64,000 nucleotides of DNA from Streptomyces sp. NBC_00576 (GCF_036345175.1 NZ_CP107780.1:2356001-2420000), one strand, 5' to 3'; positions 44,917 through 54,708 are shown, counted from the first letter of the stretch. A program made the numbers and translations. The notes: a model not told the origin generated them from the letters alone.

Positions 44917-47900
44917 TCAGGCGGTGGCGAGGGTGAAGACGTGCAGGTTGGCGTCGGCCGGGAGACGTACGCTCGCGATGCTCCGGCCGGCCGGTGCCCG
45001 GAACGGGCTGGTGGCGAAGACGTACGTCGGGACCGGGTCCCGGCCCGCTCCCGCCACGTTCCGGTACCCGGTCCTCGTAACGACCTCGTTGCCGTAACGG
45101 ACACTGCCCGTGCCGCCGTCGAGCGTCCAGTCGGTGAGGGCCAGGTCGACCGTGTCGGTGGTGCCGTCGGTGTAGGTGACGGTCGTCTGCGTCCGCTGGT
45201 TGCCGAAGGCCGCGCTGCCGATGAACGACAACTGGGTAGCGCTGGCGGGGAGTTGGATTGTCCGGGTGGTCGCCGACGCGTTGTCGGGACGTCCCGACGG
45301 CGAGATCGGCCAGGTGAAAGCCAGGCCTGACGGCAGCCTGCCCTGCGTGCCCGGGGCCAGGCCCGCCGCTGCCAGGGCCTGTCGTGAGTAACTCCAGCCG
45401 CCGCCGTCGTAGTCGGCCTCGGTGTGGTCGCCGGTGTCGTCGGAGGTGCCCGTGTTGTTGTAGGCGGCGAGGAGGGAGCCGGGGGCCGCCACCGTGAGGA
45501 AGATCGGCTGCTCGTATGTCGTGTCCGTCGACGTGACCTTGACCTTCGCCTCGTGGAAACCCTGCTCGGCGGTGGGCGGGACGGAGATCGTGATCCGCTG
45601 TCGGCCGCCAACAACCCTTCCGGAGGCGGGCGTTGCTGTCATTCCGGTCGGTGTCTCCACCTCGAAGCGCGGCTCCGGGCTCGCGTCGCCGCCCCCGCCC
45701 GTCAGGGACAGGGTGCGGATGTCCACCCCCGCGCTGCCGCCCGGTGCGATCGTCGCCGTCGTGGGGCCGACGCCGATCTGGTACGGCTGCTCGCCCGCCC
45801 GGAAGGACGGCGGGGCGTCGGACGGAGCGGCGCCCCAGGTGGGGTTGGGGGTGGCGGCGAGGGTGTAGTCCAGGGTGCCTCCGTGCCGGACGAAGGACGC
45901 CGGGAGCCAGGGGCGGTCGCTCGTACGGCCGTTGACCGCGAGGGACTGGACGTACGGGGCGGTCGCCGCCGCTCCCTGTGCGCGGATCGAGATGTCGTTG
46001 GCGTACGGGCGGTTGATCTCGATCCTCGGGAACAGGGGTGAGGCCAGGACCAGTTCGGCTCGGGACGGCACCTGTGGGTACATGCCGAGCGCCGCGAAGA
46101 CGTACCAGGAGGACATCGCGCCGAGGTCGTCGTTGCCGGGGATACCGCCCGGGCCCGTCGACCAGAGCCTCGTCATCGCCGCGCGCACCGTCTCCTGGGT
46201 TTTGTGGGGTGCGCCCGCGTAGGCGTACAGGTAGGGGACGTTGACCGAGGGTTCGTTGTCCAGCTCGGACTTCTCGCCGCCGCTGCCGGTGAGGGCCCAG
46301 CTTCCGTCGGCGTGGTGGAAGAAGGCGTCCAGGCGGTCGACTGCCGTGGCGGTGTTGCCCATCGCCGAGAAGAGGCCCGCCGGGTTGTGCGGGACCATCC
46401 AGGTGTACTGGGCCGCCGTGCCCTCGACGAAGCCGTTGCCGGTGGCCGGGGTGAAACCGGGGGCCCAACTGCCGTCCGCCCTGCGGTTGGCGATGTAGCC
46501 GCCGCTTCGATGGGCCGCGATGTCGAAGTTGTTCTGCCACCACTGGGCGCGCTTCATGAAGCTGTCCGCCGTCCTGGTCCCCCCGGCTGCGCGGGCCAGT
46601 TCGGCGAGGGCGAAGTCCGCGCCCGACATCTCCAGGGTCTCCGCCGCCCCGCCCCAGGCGTTGGACACGGACGGCATGTAGTGGTGGTCCAAGTACTTGT
46701 CCAGGGAAGGGCGTTGACCGACCGAAAGGACCGGCCTGCCTGCCGGTGACAGGTCCTGTGCCGTCGGTACCGTCGCCGCCCGTACCAGGGAGTCCAGCGC
46801 GTCGCGCAGGTCGTAGTGGGTGCCGCCGAAGGCACGGATGCCGGCGAGGGCGGCGGGCGAGGGGTCGCCGTTCATGACGTGTGTGCCGCTCGCGCCGTGC
46901 AGCCAGCGGTCCCACAACCCGTTGTTCTGGCGGGCGAGTTCGTAGAGGGACTGGGCGATGTCCGAGCCGGTGTCGGGGTCGAGGAAGGTGAGCAGCTGGA
47001 CCTGCGAGCGGTAGACGTCCCAGCCGGAGAAGGTGCCGTACTGGTTGGCGTGACTCGCCTCGACCAGGTGGACCCTGGCGTCGCCGCCCCGGTAGCGGCG
47101 GTCGGCGTCACTGATGACGTTCGGGTGGAGGAGGGAGTGGTAGAGGGCGGTGTAGAAGGTGGTGCGTTCGGCTTCCGTGCCGCCGCCGATCCTGATGGCG
47201 TCGAGCCTGTCCTGCCAGGCGAGTCGGGCTGCGGACCGGACCGACGCGAAGGAGCGGGCGGGCGGGTTCTCGGCCGCCAGGTTGGCCTCGGCGCCCGCCC
47301 GACTGACGTATGAGATACCGACCTTGACGCCCACCGGGCCCGCGCCGGGCTCGAACTCCACGTATCCGCCTGCCCCTTTGCCCGCGACGGGACGGCCGCT
47401 GTTGGCGGTGAAGCCTCCTGTTCCGCCGGACGCGGAGGTGGCACCCGGGATCAGCCGGTCGTCCTGCCAGGTGCCCGTCGCCTTGAAGGCGCGGTCGAAG
47501 CGGGCCGTGAAGTGGAGGGTGTAGTAAGGGCGTCGGGCTTCGGGGTCGAGGTGGCCACAGAAGTTGCCCGAGGTGACCGAACCGGAGACCGTACGGGCCG
47601 CGGGGTCGATGGTGACCGTCGAATCCGTCGAGCCCACCTCGGAGTTGGCGGTGCGGATCAGCATCGAGGCCGGTCTGCCGGGCGGGTAGGTGAAGCGGGC
47701 GGAACCGGTGCGGGTGGTTGCCGTGAGGTCGGCGGTGACCCCGGACGCCATGCCCACCCTGTAGTGGCCGGGCTCCGCCGTCTCGTCGGCGTGGCTGAAG
47801 TCGGCCGCGTACACGGCGTCCTTGGTGTCGCTCGCCGGGGAGGACGTGACCTCTCCGGCGTACGGGAAGAACGGGATGTCGCCGCTGCCGCCCGCGCAGC

Positions 47901-48204
47901 CCGTGCCGGACATGTGGGTGAGGCTGAAGCCCCGGATGCGGGTGGCGTCGTAGTGGTAGCCGCCGGGGGCGGCCGTTCGGGTGGCGTCGCCCCGGGTGTT
48001 CTCCGGGCTCCAGGAGAGCATGCCGAACGGGACGACCGCGCCGGGGAAGACATCGCCGCCGTTTCTGGTGCCGATGAGCGGATCGACGTACGGCGTGGGG
48101 TCCTGGGCCAGGGGGTTCGGGGGCGCGGTCGCCGCGAGCGTCGGGGCGGGGGTGCCGAGGGCCAGGGCAACGGCCAGCAGCAGGGACGTAGGGCGGACAC
48201 GCAT
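44917..48204 (-). CDS. Secreted GH92 family alpha-mannosidase with C-terminal accessory domains
   Basis: A 1095-residue exported enzyme with signal peptide (1-25). The GH92 core starts at VDPLIGTRNGGDVFPGAVVPFGM and includes FSLTHMSGTGC, TFSGWDVYRSQVQLL, YTWMVPHNPAGLF and GNDDLGAMSSWYVFAALGMYP. The C-terminal third has a NEW3-like immunoglobulin domain (RITISVPPTAEQGFHEAKVKV) and a beta-sandwich (NNTGTSDD...DGGGWSYSRQAL). ATG at 48202-48204 follows GAGGAGG; a longer frame has no site. The core is the common alpha-1,2-type form with THxSGTGC. It converges with the other GH92 gene. Confidence 0.92.
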   Translation of the reverse strand: MRVRPTSLLLAVALALGTPAPTLAATAPPNPLAQDPTPYVDPLIGTRNGGDVFPGAVVPFGMLSWSPENTRGDATRTAAPGGYHYDATRIRGFSLTHMSGTGCAGGSGDIPFFPYAGEVTSSPASDTKDAVYAADFSHADETAEPGHYRVGMASGVTADLTATTRTGSARFTYPPGRPASMLIRTANSEVGSTDSTVTIDPAARTVSGSVTSGNFCGHLDPEARRPYYTLHFTARFDRAFKATGTWQDDRLIPGATSASGGTGGFTANSGRPVAGKGAGGYVEFEPGAGPVGVKVGISYVSRAGAEANLAAENPPARSFASVRSAARLAWQDRLDAIRIGGGTEAERTTFYTALYHSLLHPNVISDADRRYRGGDARVHLVEASHANQYGTFSGWDVYRSQVQLLTFLDPDTGSDIAQSLYELARQNNGLWDRWLHGASGTHVMNGDPSPAALAGIRAFGGTHYDLRDALDSLVRAATVPTAQDLSPAGRPVLSVGQRPSLDKYLDHHYMPSVSNAWGGAAETLEMSGADFALAELARAAGGTRTADSFMKRAQWWQNNFDIAAHRSGGYIANRRADGSWAPGFTPATGNGFVEGTAAQYTWMVPHNPAGLFSAMGNTATAVDRLDAFFHHADGSWALTGSGGEKSELDNEPSVNVPYLYAYAGAPHKTQETVRAAMTRLWSTGPGGIPGNDDLGAMSSWYVFAALGMYPQVPSRAELVLASPLFPRIEINRPYANDISIRAQGAAATAPYVQSLAVNGRTSDRPWLPASFVRHGGTLDYTLAATPNPTWGAAPSDAPPSFRAGEQPYQIGVGPTTATIAPGGSAGVDIRTLSLTGGGGDASPEPRFEVETPTGMTATPASGRVVGGRQRITISVPPTAEQGFHEAKVKVTSTDTTYEQPIFLTVAAPGSLLAAYNNTGTSDDTGDHTEADYDGGGWSYSRQALAAAGLAPGTQGRLPSGLAFTWPISPSGRPDNASATTRTIQLPASATQLSFIGSAAFGNQRTQTTVTYTDGTTDTVDLALTDWTLDGGTGSVRYGNEVVTRTGYRNVAGAGRDPVPTYVFATSPFRAPAGRSIASVRLPADANLHVFTLATA

Positions 48205-48375
48205 GACGCGGCCCCTCCTCGTTCGGACGGGTCGCGCACCACAGGTCGCACAAGCCGCGGGGACAGTGACGTGCGCCAGCGGTACCACGGGAGGGCGCGG
48301 GCATCCGAGGGGACGCGCACGTCGGTCACGCGTGCGGGGTATCGGGTGCACTCCTGTGGGGGAGGCAACCGGCTT

Positions 48376-48432
48376 GACGATGTTGTCCGTTGGGGCGATA
48401 GAGTGATGTTTAGACCACTGGACAACGTTGTC
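48376..48432 (-). promoter_or_regulatory. Promoter of the second GH92 gene flanked by two operators
   Basis: On the minus strand TTGTCC (48420-48425) and TCTATC (48397-48402) are 17 bases apart. GACAACGTTGTC (48421-48432) overlaps the -35, and a 10-of-12 copy, GACGATGTTGTC (48376-48387), lies just past the presumed start, 45 bases away. Two sites on the same DNA face (about four turns) suit a tetrameric or cooperative repressor. The rest of 48205-48579 holds no convincing gene. Confidence 0.6.
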
Positions 48433-48579
48433 TCTCCAGTCGGTCGCACCCCCGAAGACCTACTTACCCGGGCCTCATCCCCCGTGCCGGCCCGGCTCGC
48501 GGACCCGGTGGGTTTCGACCACCGGGTCCGCCCTGAGCAGCCTTGCACCTGCCTGACTCGAACGTGCGGCCCCGCGTGC

Positions 48580-49680
48580 CTAACCGACCCGGCAGGGCAG
48601 GGTGGTTGCCGCATCACCACCGGAGCCCTGGACGACGTACCCGAACGTCGCGGTCTTGCCCGGATCGAGCGAGCCGTTCCAGTTGGCGTTGTGGACCATC
48701 ACCGCCTGGCCGTTGTAGGTCGCGTTCCCGTTCCAGAGGCTGTCCACCTTCTGGCCCGCCGGGAGTGCCCAGTCGACCATCCAGCCGAGCATCGGCACGG
48801 TCCCGGAGTTGGTGACGGTCACCTCGGACTGGTAGCCGCCGTTCCAGTTGCCCGTCGTACGGCGGGTGGCGGTGCACGCGCCGGGCGGGGGCTCGGTGGG
48901 CGGGTTGCCGGGGTCCTTGATGCCCGTCACCTCGCCGTTGCCGCCGTCGAAGACGATGTCGGAGCAGGAGTAGAAGGTCTCCGCACTGTCGGAACGCTGC
49001 CACACCATGTAGATGAGGTGGCGCCCGGACTTGTTCGCCGGAAGCTTGCCGTTCCACGAGTAGTTGGCCTCGACCGTGCCCGGGGAGCCGTTGAGCGGCG
49101 GGTGGTCGACACTCAGGAACGGCTGGGACTCGATCGCGTCCCAGGTGAGCGTCTTGGTCGGGTCGAAGCCGTCCTTGGTGATGTAGGCGTAGAACCAACC
49201 CGGGTGCGCCGCCCACGCGTTGTACGAGAAGTCGATGTTGGCGCCCGAGGTGAGGTGGGTCAACGGCCAGTCGGCGCTGGGGGTGTTGAACCCGGTGAAG
49301 TTGGTGTTGCCGCCGCTGCACAGCTGGCCGTCCGGGACGAAGTCCCGGGTGCGGCCGGCGCCGTCGGAGCGCAGGACCGAGAACCAGTTGTAGAACGGCG
49401 TGGTTCCGCTGACCTGCTGTGCCGTCTTGCAGGCCGGGTTGATCGCCTTGATCTCGCCGGTGTCCGTGAGGGCGTCCTGCCAGCACAGGAAGGTACGGCT
49501 GCCGGGTTTCATCGGGGTGCCGTGGGCCTCCGCGTCGCCGCCCGCCGTGACGACCAGGCCGAGGGCCGGGATCGCGGTGAGCAGGGCCAGGAGGACGAGG
49601 AGGAGGGCTCTGCCTCGGGTGGGGAGAGGTAATCGGCGTGGGGTGCGGGGGGATGGTGGGGACGTTGATGTCAGGGCCAT
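48580..49680 (-). CDS. Lytic polysaccharide monooxygenase (AA10) with CBM2, cellulose-active type
   Basis: A 366-residue secreted copper enzyme. The signal peptide ends before His53 (AEA|HGTPMKPGSRTFLC), which becomes the N-terminal ligand of the histidine brace; the second is His159 in AAHPGWFYAY, and an axial Phe is in AETFYSCSD. The start resembles CelS2-type C1-oxidising cellulose LPMOs. A Pro-rich linker (about 255-265) leads to a CBM2 (CTATRRTTGNWNGGYQSEV...WNGNATYNGQ) with exposed Trp residues and terminal Cys pair. ATG at 49678-49680 follows AAGGAG. It would cleave crystalline cellulose oxidatively. CebR boxes lie upstream. Confidence 0.93.
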   Translation of the reverse strand: MALTSTSPPSPRTPRRLPLPTRGRALLLVLLALLTAIPALGLVVTAGGDAEAHGTPMKPGSRTFLCWQDALTDTGEIKAINPACKTAQQVSGTTPFYNWFSVLRSDGAGRTRDFVPDGQLCSGGNTNFTGFNTPSADWPLTHLTSGANIDFSYNAWAAHPGWFYAYITKDGFDPTKTLTWDAIESQPFLSVDHPPLNGSPGTVEANYSWNGKLPANKSGRHLIYMVWQRSDSAETFYSCSDIVFDGGNGEVTGIKDPGNPPTEPPPGACTATRRTTGNWNGGYQSEVTVTNSGTVPMLGWMVDWALPAGQKVDSLWNGNATYNGQAVMVHNANWNGSLDPGKTATFGYVVQGSGGDAATTLPCRVG

Positions 49681-49818
49681 GTCATGATCTCCTTCAGTCG
49701 TACGCGATGCGCCGTACGTCGTGCGGTACGTACGGAACGTCCGGGTGAAGGGGCGCGCCCGGCTGGGGGTGCGCGTGATGTGCGATGTGCACGGTGTGAT
49801 GCGTGGGGGGTGGTGGGG

Positions 49819-49872
49819 TGGGAGCGACTCCCGCTTACGGGTTCCGGTCCGCTCGGTATGGGAGCGCTCCCA
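49819..49872 (-). promoter_or_regulatory. CebR boxes upstream of the LPMO gene
   Basis: TGGGAGCGCTCCCA (49859-49872) is an exact copy of the 14-base CebR operator of Streptomyces cellulose genes. A second near-copy with one extra base, TGGGAGCGACTCCCG (49819-49833), lies 40 bases closer to the gene. CebR is released by cellobiose/cellotriose. The remainder of 49681-49989 shows no gene. Confidence 0.8.
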
Positions 49873-49989
49873 CCTCACTCCCTCTCGAAGCTAGCGCCGC
49901 GGGGTGAAGTTGTAAACGGCTGACGCACGGGGGCCGCCCTCGATTAGTTTCGGTCCTCGCGAAACCTGAAGCCGGGGGCAGACGTACGG

Positions 49990-50705
49990 TCATCTCTCGG
50001 CCTCCCCCGCCCGGATCGCGTAGCCGAGTCCGCGCACGGTGTGGATCATCGGGGCCCGGCCCCTGTCGATCTTGCGGCGCAGGCTGGAGATGTACACCTC
50101 GACGAGGTTGTCGCCGCTGTCGAAGCAGCCGGTCCGCACCCGGTCGAGGATCTGCCCTTTTGCCGATCACCTGGCGCGGACGGCCCATCAGCAGGCTGAG
50201 CAGGTCGAACTCCTTGGCGGTGAGCCGGACGGGCGTGCCGTCGCGGTGCACCTCGCGGGTCTCCTCGTTGATCACCAGGTCGCCGAGGACGCGTACGGAG
50301 TCGTCGGTGCGTGTCTGTTCGGCGCCGCAGTCCGCGCAGCCGCAGCACGACCCCCTCCGGGGAGAACGGCTTGGTGACGTAGTCGTCGGCGCCCGCCTCC
50401 AGTCCGTCGAGACGGTGTTCGAGGGCATCGCGGGCGGTGAGCATGAGGACGGGCAGCCGCGGGCTCTCGTACCGCAGGCTGCGGAGCACCTGGAGGCCGT
50501 CGAGGACGGGCAGCATGCCGTCGAGGACGACGGCATGCGGAGCCGAGGAGCGAGCGATGCGCAGCGCGCCCTCGCCGTCGGCGGCCGGACAGGGCCGTCG
50601 GCCCGCCTCGGTGACGGCCACGTACAACAGTTCCGTGAGCGCCGGCTCGTGGTCGACGATCAGCACACGGACGTGACCGCCGCAAACCCCAGAAGTGCCA
50701 GACAT
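49990..50705 (-). pseudogene. OmpR-family response regulator, disrupted by two frameshifts
   Basis: The receiver domain is intact in one frame from ATG 50703-50705 (VRVLIVDHEPALTELLYVAV, the acceptor Asp in VVLDGMLPVLDG, Lys in DDYVTKPFS). Near 50300-50330 the frame moves, and the winged-helix part (VLGDLVINEETREVHRDG, KEFDLLSLLMGRPRQVIGK) continues in a second frame. At the AAAA run (50157-50161) it moves again, and the end (QILDRV, NLVEVYISSLRRKIDRG, HTVRGLGYAIRAGEAER) is in a third frame to TGA at 49990. All domain motifs survive, so damage is recent or the shifts are sequencing errors. No histidine kinase gene is adjacent. Confidence 0.8.
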
Positions 50706-50950
50706 GTACGAATCGTGTCGCGGTTCGCTGGGGAACCCTGTGTTCAGCCTGGGCGGCTGCCGTGGGACGCCCTCGTGGCGGCAGCGGATGCAGGCCGGGA
50801 TGCCGTCAACTGCCGTGGCCGAAGGCGGCATTGGCACTCCCCGGCCACAGGAATCCCTTGAGCCCCGTTCCGTGCAGCGCCCACGCTGATCACTGGCTTC
50901 CGCTCACCGGGCCGGAAGCGTTTTCAGCGTTCAGGGGAGGACGTCCACAC

Positions 50951-53900
50951 ATGCGAAGACTCCATTCCTTATGGGCCGTGGCAGGAGCGGCCGGACTGGT
51001 CGCGGGCGTGGTCACGCCCGCGGCGGCCGGTCCCGTGTCCCCGGTCACCGAGCCGGGCACCACAGGCCCCCAGAGTGTCTCCACGCCCAAGACCCAGCAG
51101 GGCGCTACGAGCACCCAGACCGTCACCCTCATCACCGGCGACACCGTGTCGCTCACCACCGGAGCAGACGGCAGGAACGCCGTCGACGTCCGGCGTGCCA
51201 AGGGGCGCGAGGCCGCCACCTTCCTGTCCAGCGAGAAGGACGGCGAGGTCAGCGTCCTGCCCGCGGACGCCGTCCCGCTGATCCAGGCGGGTCGCGTCGA
51301 CCCGACCCTGTTCAACGTCAGCCAGTTGGTGAAGCAGGGCTACACGGACGCGAAGACCGGCGCCACCCCCGTGATCGCGACGTACAGCAAGGGCAGCACG
51401 ACCCCCGAGGGCGCGCGCCGGACGCTCGCGCTGCCCGGGATCGACGGTGCCGCGCTGAGCGCGAGCAAGTCCACCGCGTTCTGGGCGGACATCGCCCCGG
51501 CCCTCGGCACCGAGCCCACCGCGAAGGCCGCGAAGCAACTCGGCGAGGGCATCGACAAGCTCTGGCTGGACGCCCAGGTGAAGGCGTCCCTCGATGCGAG
51601 TGTCCCGCAGATCGGCGCACCCGAGGTGTGGCAGGCCGGCTACGACGGCAAGGGCGTCAAGGTCGCGGTCCTGGACACGGGCGTGGACGCCGGGCACCCG
51701 GACCTCGCGGGGAGGATCGCGGAGTCGACGAGCTTCGTACCGGACGAGTCGGTGCAGGACGGCCACGGCCACGGCACCCATGTGGCGTCCACCATCGTCG
51801 GCTCGGGCACCGCCTCGGCGGGCCGCCTCAAGGGTGTGGCGCCGGGTGCGGAGTTGCTGGTCGGCAAGGTCCTGAACAACCTCGGCAAGGGCCAGTCCTC
51901 CTGGATCATCGCGGGCATGGAGTGGGCGGCGCACTCCGGTGCGAAGATCGTCTCCATGTCGCTGGGCGGCACGGCGACCGGCCCCTCCGACGTGCTCAGT
52001 GAGACCGTCGACGAGCTGTCCGCGTCCACCGGCACCCTCTTCGTGATCGCGTCGGGCAACGCGGGCCCGGGCGAGCAGACCGTGGGCACCCCGGGCATCG
52101 CCGACTCGGCGCTGACGGTGGGCGCGGTCGACAAGTCCGACAAGCTGGCGCCGTTCTCCAGCCGGGGTCCCCGCACCGGTGATTTCGCGGTCAAGCCGGA
52201 GATCACCGCGCCGGGCGTGAGCATCACGGCGGCCCGGGCCGCGGGCACCACCATGGGTACGCCGGTCGACGACAACTACACGACGGCGAACGGTACTTCG
52301 ATGGCGACCCCGCATGTCGCGGGCGCGGCGGCGCTGGTCGCGCAGGCCCATCCGGACTGGACGGGAGCGCAGCTCAAGGAGGCGCTGGCCAGCACGGCGA
52401 AGACGAATGCCGACAACTCCGTTTTCGAGCAGGGCGACGGGCGGGTCGACGCCGTACGGGCGGTCGGGCAGGGCGTCTTCGCGACGCCGGCACTGAGCTT
52501 CGGCAGGTACGAGGACGGCGACACCGAGGTCGTCAGCAAGGACATCACGTACACCAACACCACTGACAAGGCAGTGGAGTTGAAGATCACGACCTCGCTC
52601 GCCGAGGCCGCCCCGGGAGCCGGCACCGTGACCGTCGCGGCGGGAGGCACCGCCACGGTCCCGGTCAGTGTGGACCCGGCGGAGCAGGCCCAGGGCCGGT
52701 ACGCGGGGCACATCACGGCGAGCGCGGACGGCGTCCTGGTCACCACGGGCGTCGGGTTCGAGAAGCTGCCCAAGACCTACGACCTGAAGGTGTCGCTGGT
52801 GGGCCGCAACGGCAAGCCGACCACCGGCGGGTCGCTCTTCACGATGCAGGAGCTGGGCGGCGCCTTCCCCAACGATTACGGCTTCCTCGGCTCCACCCAC
52901 ACCTGGCAGGTCCCGGCCGGTAAGTACTCCATCGCGACCTGGATCTCGGACCTGGACGCGGGCGGTCTGGCCGTCGGCACCTCCATTGTCGGCAACCCCG
53001 AGATCAAGGTCGAGGGGGACACCGAGGTCGTCCTCGACGCCCGCGAGGCGGTGGAGATCAAGCCGAAGACGAAGGAGGACTCCGAGTTCCAGGGCTTCGC
53101 CACCAGCTGGCACCGCGAGGGGCCGGGCAGCGCCTGGGGGCTCACCTACAGCCAGGGCTTCTGGACCGACCACGTCTATGTGGCGCCGACCCCGCAGGTC
53201 ACCGAGGGAACCCTGGAGTTCTCCGCCAAGTTCCGGCTGTACGCGAGGGACTTGACCGCCAGTGTCACCAGCCCGGAGAAGTCCGCGCTGTCCTCGCTCT
53301 ACTACTCGCAGACGTACAACGGCTTCCCGTTGAAGATCAGCGGTGACCACACGGTCCGGGCGGTGGACGCCGGCGGTGGTACCGCGGCCGACTTCGCGGG
53401 GCTGGACGTCCGGGGCAAGGTCGCCGTGGTCGGGCTCGGCGCCACGGAGCGGGCTCAGGGCGCTCTGGACAACGCGACCAAGGCAGGCGCGGGTTACCTC
53501 ATCGCGTACCGCAAGACCCCCGGTTTCTGGATCGAGGCCGTGGACCGCGCGACCACTGTCCCGCTGATGATCGCCACCGGCGAGGAGGGCGCCAGGCTGG
53601 CCGGCCTGCTGAAGACCGGCAAGAAGGTCACGCTGAAGCTGGGCGGTACGCCGGTCAGTCCGTACGTCTACAACCTGCTCGCCGCGCAGAGCGGCGCCAT
53701 CTCCGCGAACCAGACGTACAGCTTGGACAAGTCCAACACCGTGAAGCGGAAGGCCCGTTACTACGGAGCGACGGCCGGGGAGATCGGCGCGGACACCCTG
53801 TACACCTTCCGTCCCTGGCAGCTCTACGGCATCGAGAACAGCAAGTACACGCAGCTGGGCACGGAACGCGACGAGTACTACTACGTCGACCCGGACACCC

Positions 53901-54652
53901 GTACCTGGCACGTCGCCTATCCCAACTGGAACACGTCCAGGGGCCAGTGGAGCCCGCTGCGCACCTTCGACAAGGCGGCCACGGACAAGACGACGGAGAA
54001 CTGGCTGCGTCAGGTCGTCCGCCCCGGAACCAGCGAGGAGTACGGCCTCTCCGAGCGAACCGGCGACCAACTCACCATGTCGGTGACGGAGTTGAACGAC
54101 TCCACGCCGGGTCACTACGGATACATCGACGGCGCCGACAACACCGCGAAGGGCAGGCTCTACGCGGACGGGCAGCTGGTCGGCGACTCGACGTTCGGCG
54201 GGTACGGCATCTTCGACGTACCGGCGGACAAGGCCTCGTACCGCTTCGTACTGGACGTGCAGCGCCGGGCGGCCTGGGCTAAGTACTCCACGAGCACGCA
54301 CACCGAGTGGACCTTCGACTCGGCCCACACCGGCGCCGCCACGGCGCTTCCGCTGCTCACCGTCGGCATCGCCCCGAAGGGGCTCGACCTCCTCAACCGG
54401 GCTGACGGAAAGCGGGAGTTGGAGATCGGGCTGCCTGTCGCGAACCAGCTGGGCAGCGTGCGGGCGAGCAATCTGAAGGCGTGGGTCTCCTACGACGACG
54501 GTACGTCCTGGAAGGAGGTGAAGGTCAAGGGCGGTACGGCCCGGTTCAAGGCCGCGAAGGGCGCCGAGTCGGTGTCGCTGCGTGTCCGGGCCGCCGACCG
54601 GGACGGCAACGGGATCGACCAGACGGTGCTGCGGGCCTTCGGGCTGAAGTAG
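50951..54652 (+). CDS. Secreted S8 family (subtilisin-type) serine protease
   Basis: A 1233-residue exported protease. Signal peptide 1-26, propeptide to about 215, then the catalytic domain with Asp242 (AVLDTGVDAGHP), His277 (GHGTHVAST) and Ser450 (NGTSMATPHVAG). A PA-like insertion follows far downstream (about 800-900, AGLDVRGKVAVVGLG and VPLMIATGEEGARLAGLL), with beta-rich C-terminal domains. ATG at 50951 has GGGGAGG ten bases upstream. Large S8 proteases of this kind degrade extracellular protein in streptomycetes. It diverges from the broken response regulator, 245 bases apart. Confidence 0.92.
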   Translation: MRRLHSLWAVAGAAGLVAGVVTPAAAGPVSPVTEPGTTGPQSVSTPKTQQGATSTQTVTLITGDTVSLTTGADGRNAVDVRRAKGREAATFLSSEKDGEVSVLPADAVPLIQAGRVDPTLFNVSQLVKQGYTDAKTGATPVIATYSKGSTTPEGARRTLALPGIDGAALSASKSTAFWADIAPALGTEPTAKAAKQLGEGIDKLWLDAQVKASLDASVPQIGAPEVWQAGYDGKGVKVAVLDTGVDAGHPDLAGRIAESTSFVPDESVQDGHGHGTHVASTIVGSGTASAGRLKGVAPGAELLVGKVLNNLGKGQSSWIIAGMEWAAHSGAKIVSMSLGGTATGPSDVLSETVDELSASTGTLFVIASGNAGPGEQTVGTPGIADSALTVGAVDKSDKLAPFSSRGPRTGDFAVKPEITAPGVSITAARAAGTTMGTPVDDNYTTANGTSMATPHVAGAAALVAQAHPDWTGAQLKEALASTAKTNADNSVFEQGDGRVDAVRAVGQGVFATPALSFGRYEDGDTEVVSKDITYTNTTDKAVELKITTSLAEAAPGAGTVTVAAGGTATVPVSVDPAEQAQGRYAGHITASADGVLVTTGVGFEKLPKTYDLKVSLVGRNGKPTTGGSLFTMQELGGAFPNDYGFLGSTHTWQVPAGKYSIATWISDLDAGGLAVGTSIVGNPEIKVEGDTEVVLDAREAVEIKPKTKEDSEFQGFATSWHREGPGSAWGLTYSQGFWTDHVYVAPTPQVTEGTLEFSAKFRLYARDLTASVTSPEKSALSSLYYSQTYNGFPLKISGDHTVRAVDAGGGTAADFAGLDVRGKVAVVGLGATERAQGALDNATKAGAGYLIAYRKTPGFWIEAVDRATTVPLMIATGEEGARLAGLLKTGKKVTLKLGGTPVSPYVYNLLAAQSGAISANQTYSLDKSNTVKRKARYYGATAGEIGADTLYTFRPWQLYGIENSKYTQLGTERDEYYYVDPDTRTWHVAYPNWNTSRGQWSPLRTFDKAATDKTTENWLRQVVRPGTSEEYGLSERTGDQLTMSVTELNDSTPGHYGYIDGADNTAKGRLYADGQLVGDSTFGGYGIFDVPADKASYRFVLDVQRRAAWAKYSTSTHTEWTFDSAHTGAATALPLLTVGIAPKGLDLLNRADGKRELEIGLPVANQLGSVRASNLKAWVSYDDGTSWKEVKVKGGTARFKAAKGAESVSLRVRAADRDGNGIDQTVLRAFGLK

Positions 54653-54708
54653 GCGACGCCCGTAACCTGTGCCTTGGCCTTAACAGAGATCCTCTAGCGT
54701 GCCGAGTC

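Noticed and set aside
50969..54328. Open frame of 1119 codons antisense to the S8 protease
   Set aside because: High-GC codon bias keeps this antisense frame open; the product is a low-complexity Arg/Gly/Val-rich sequence without domains, and the protease has a full catalytic triad and ribosome site.
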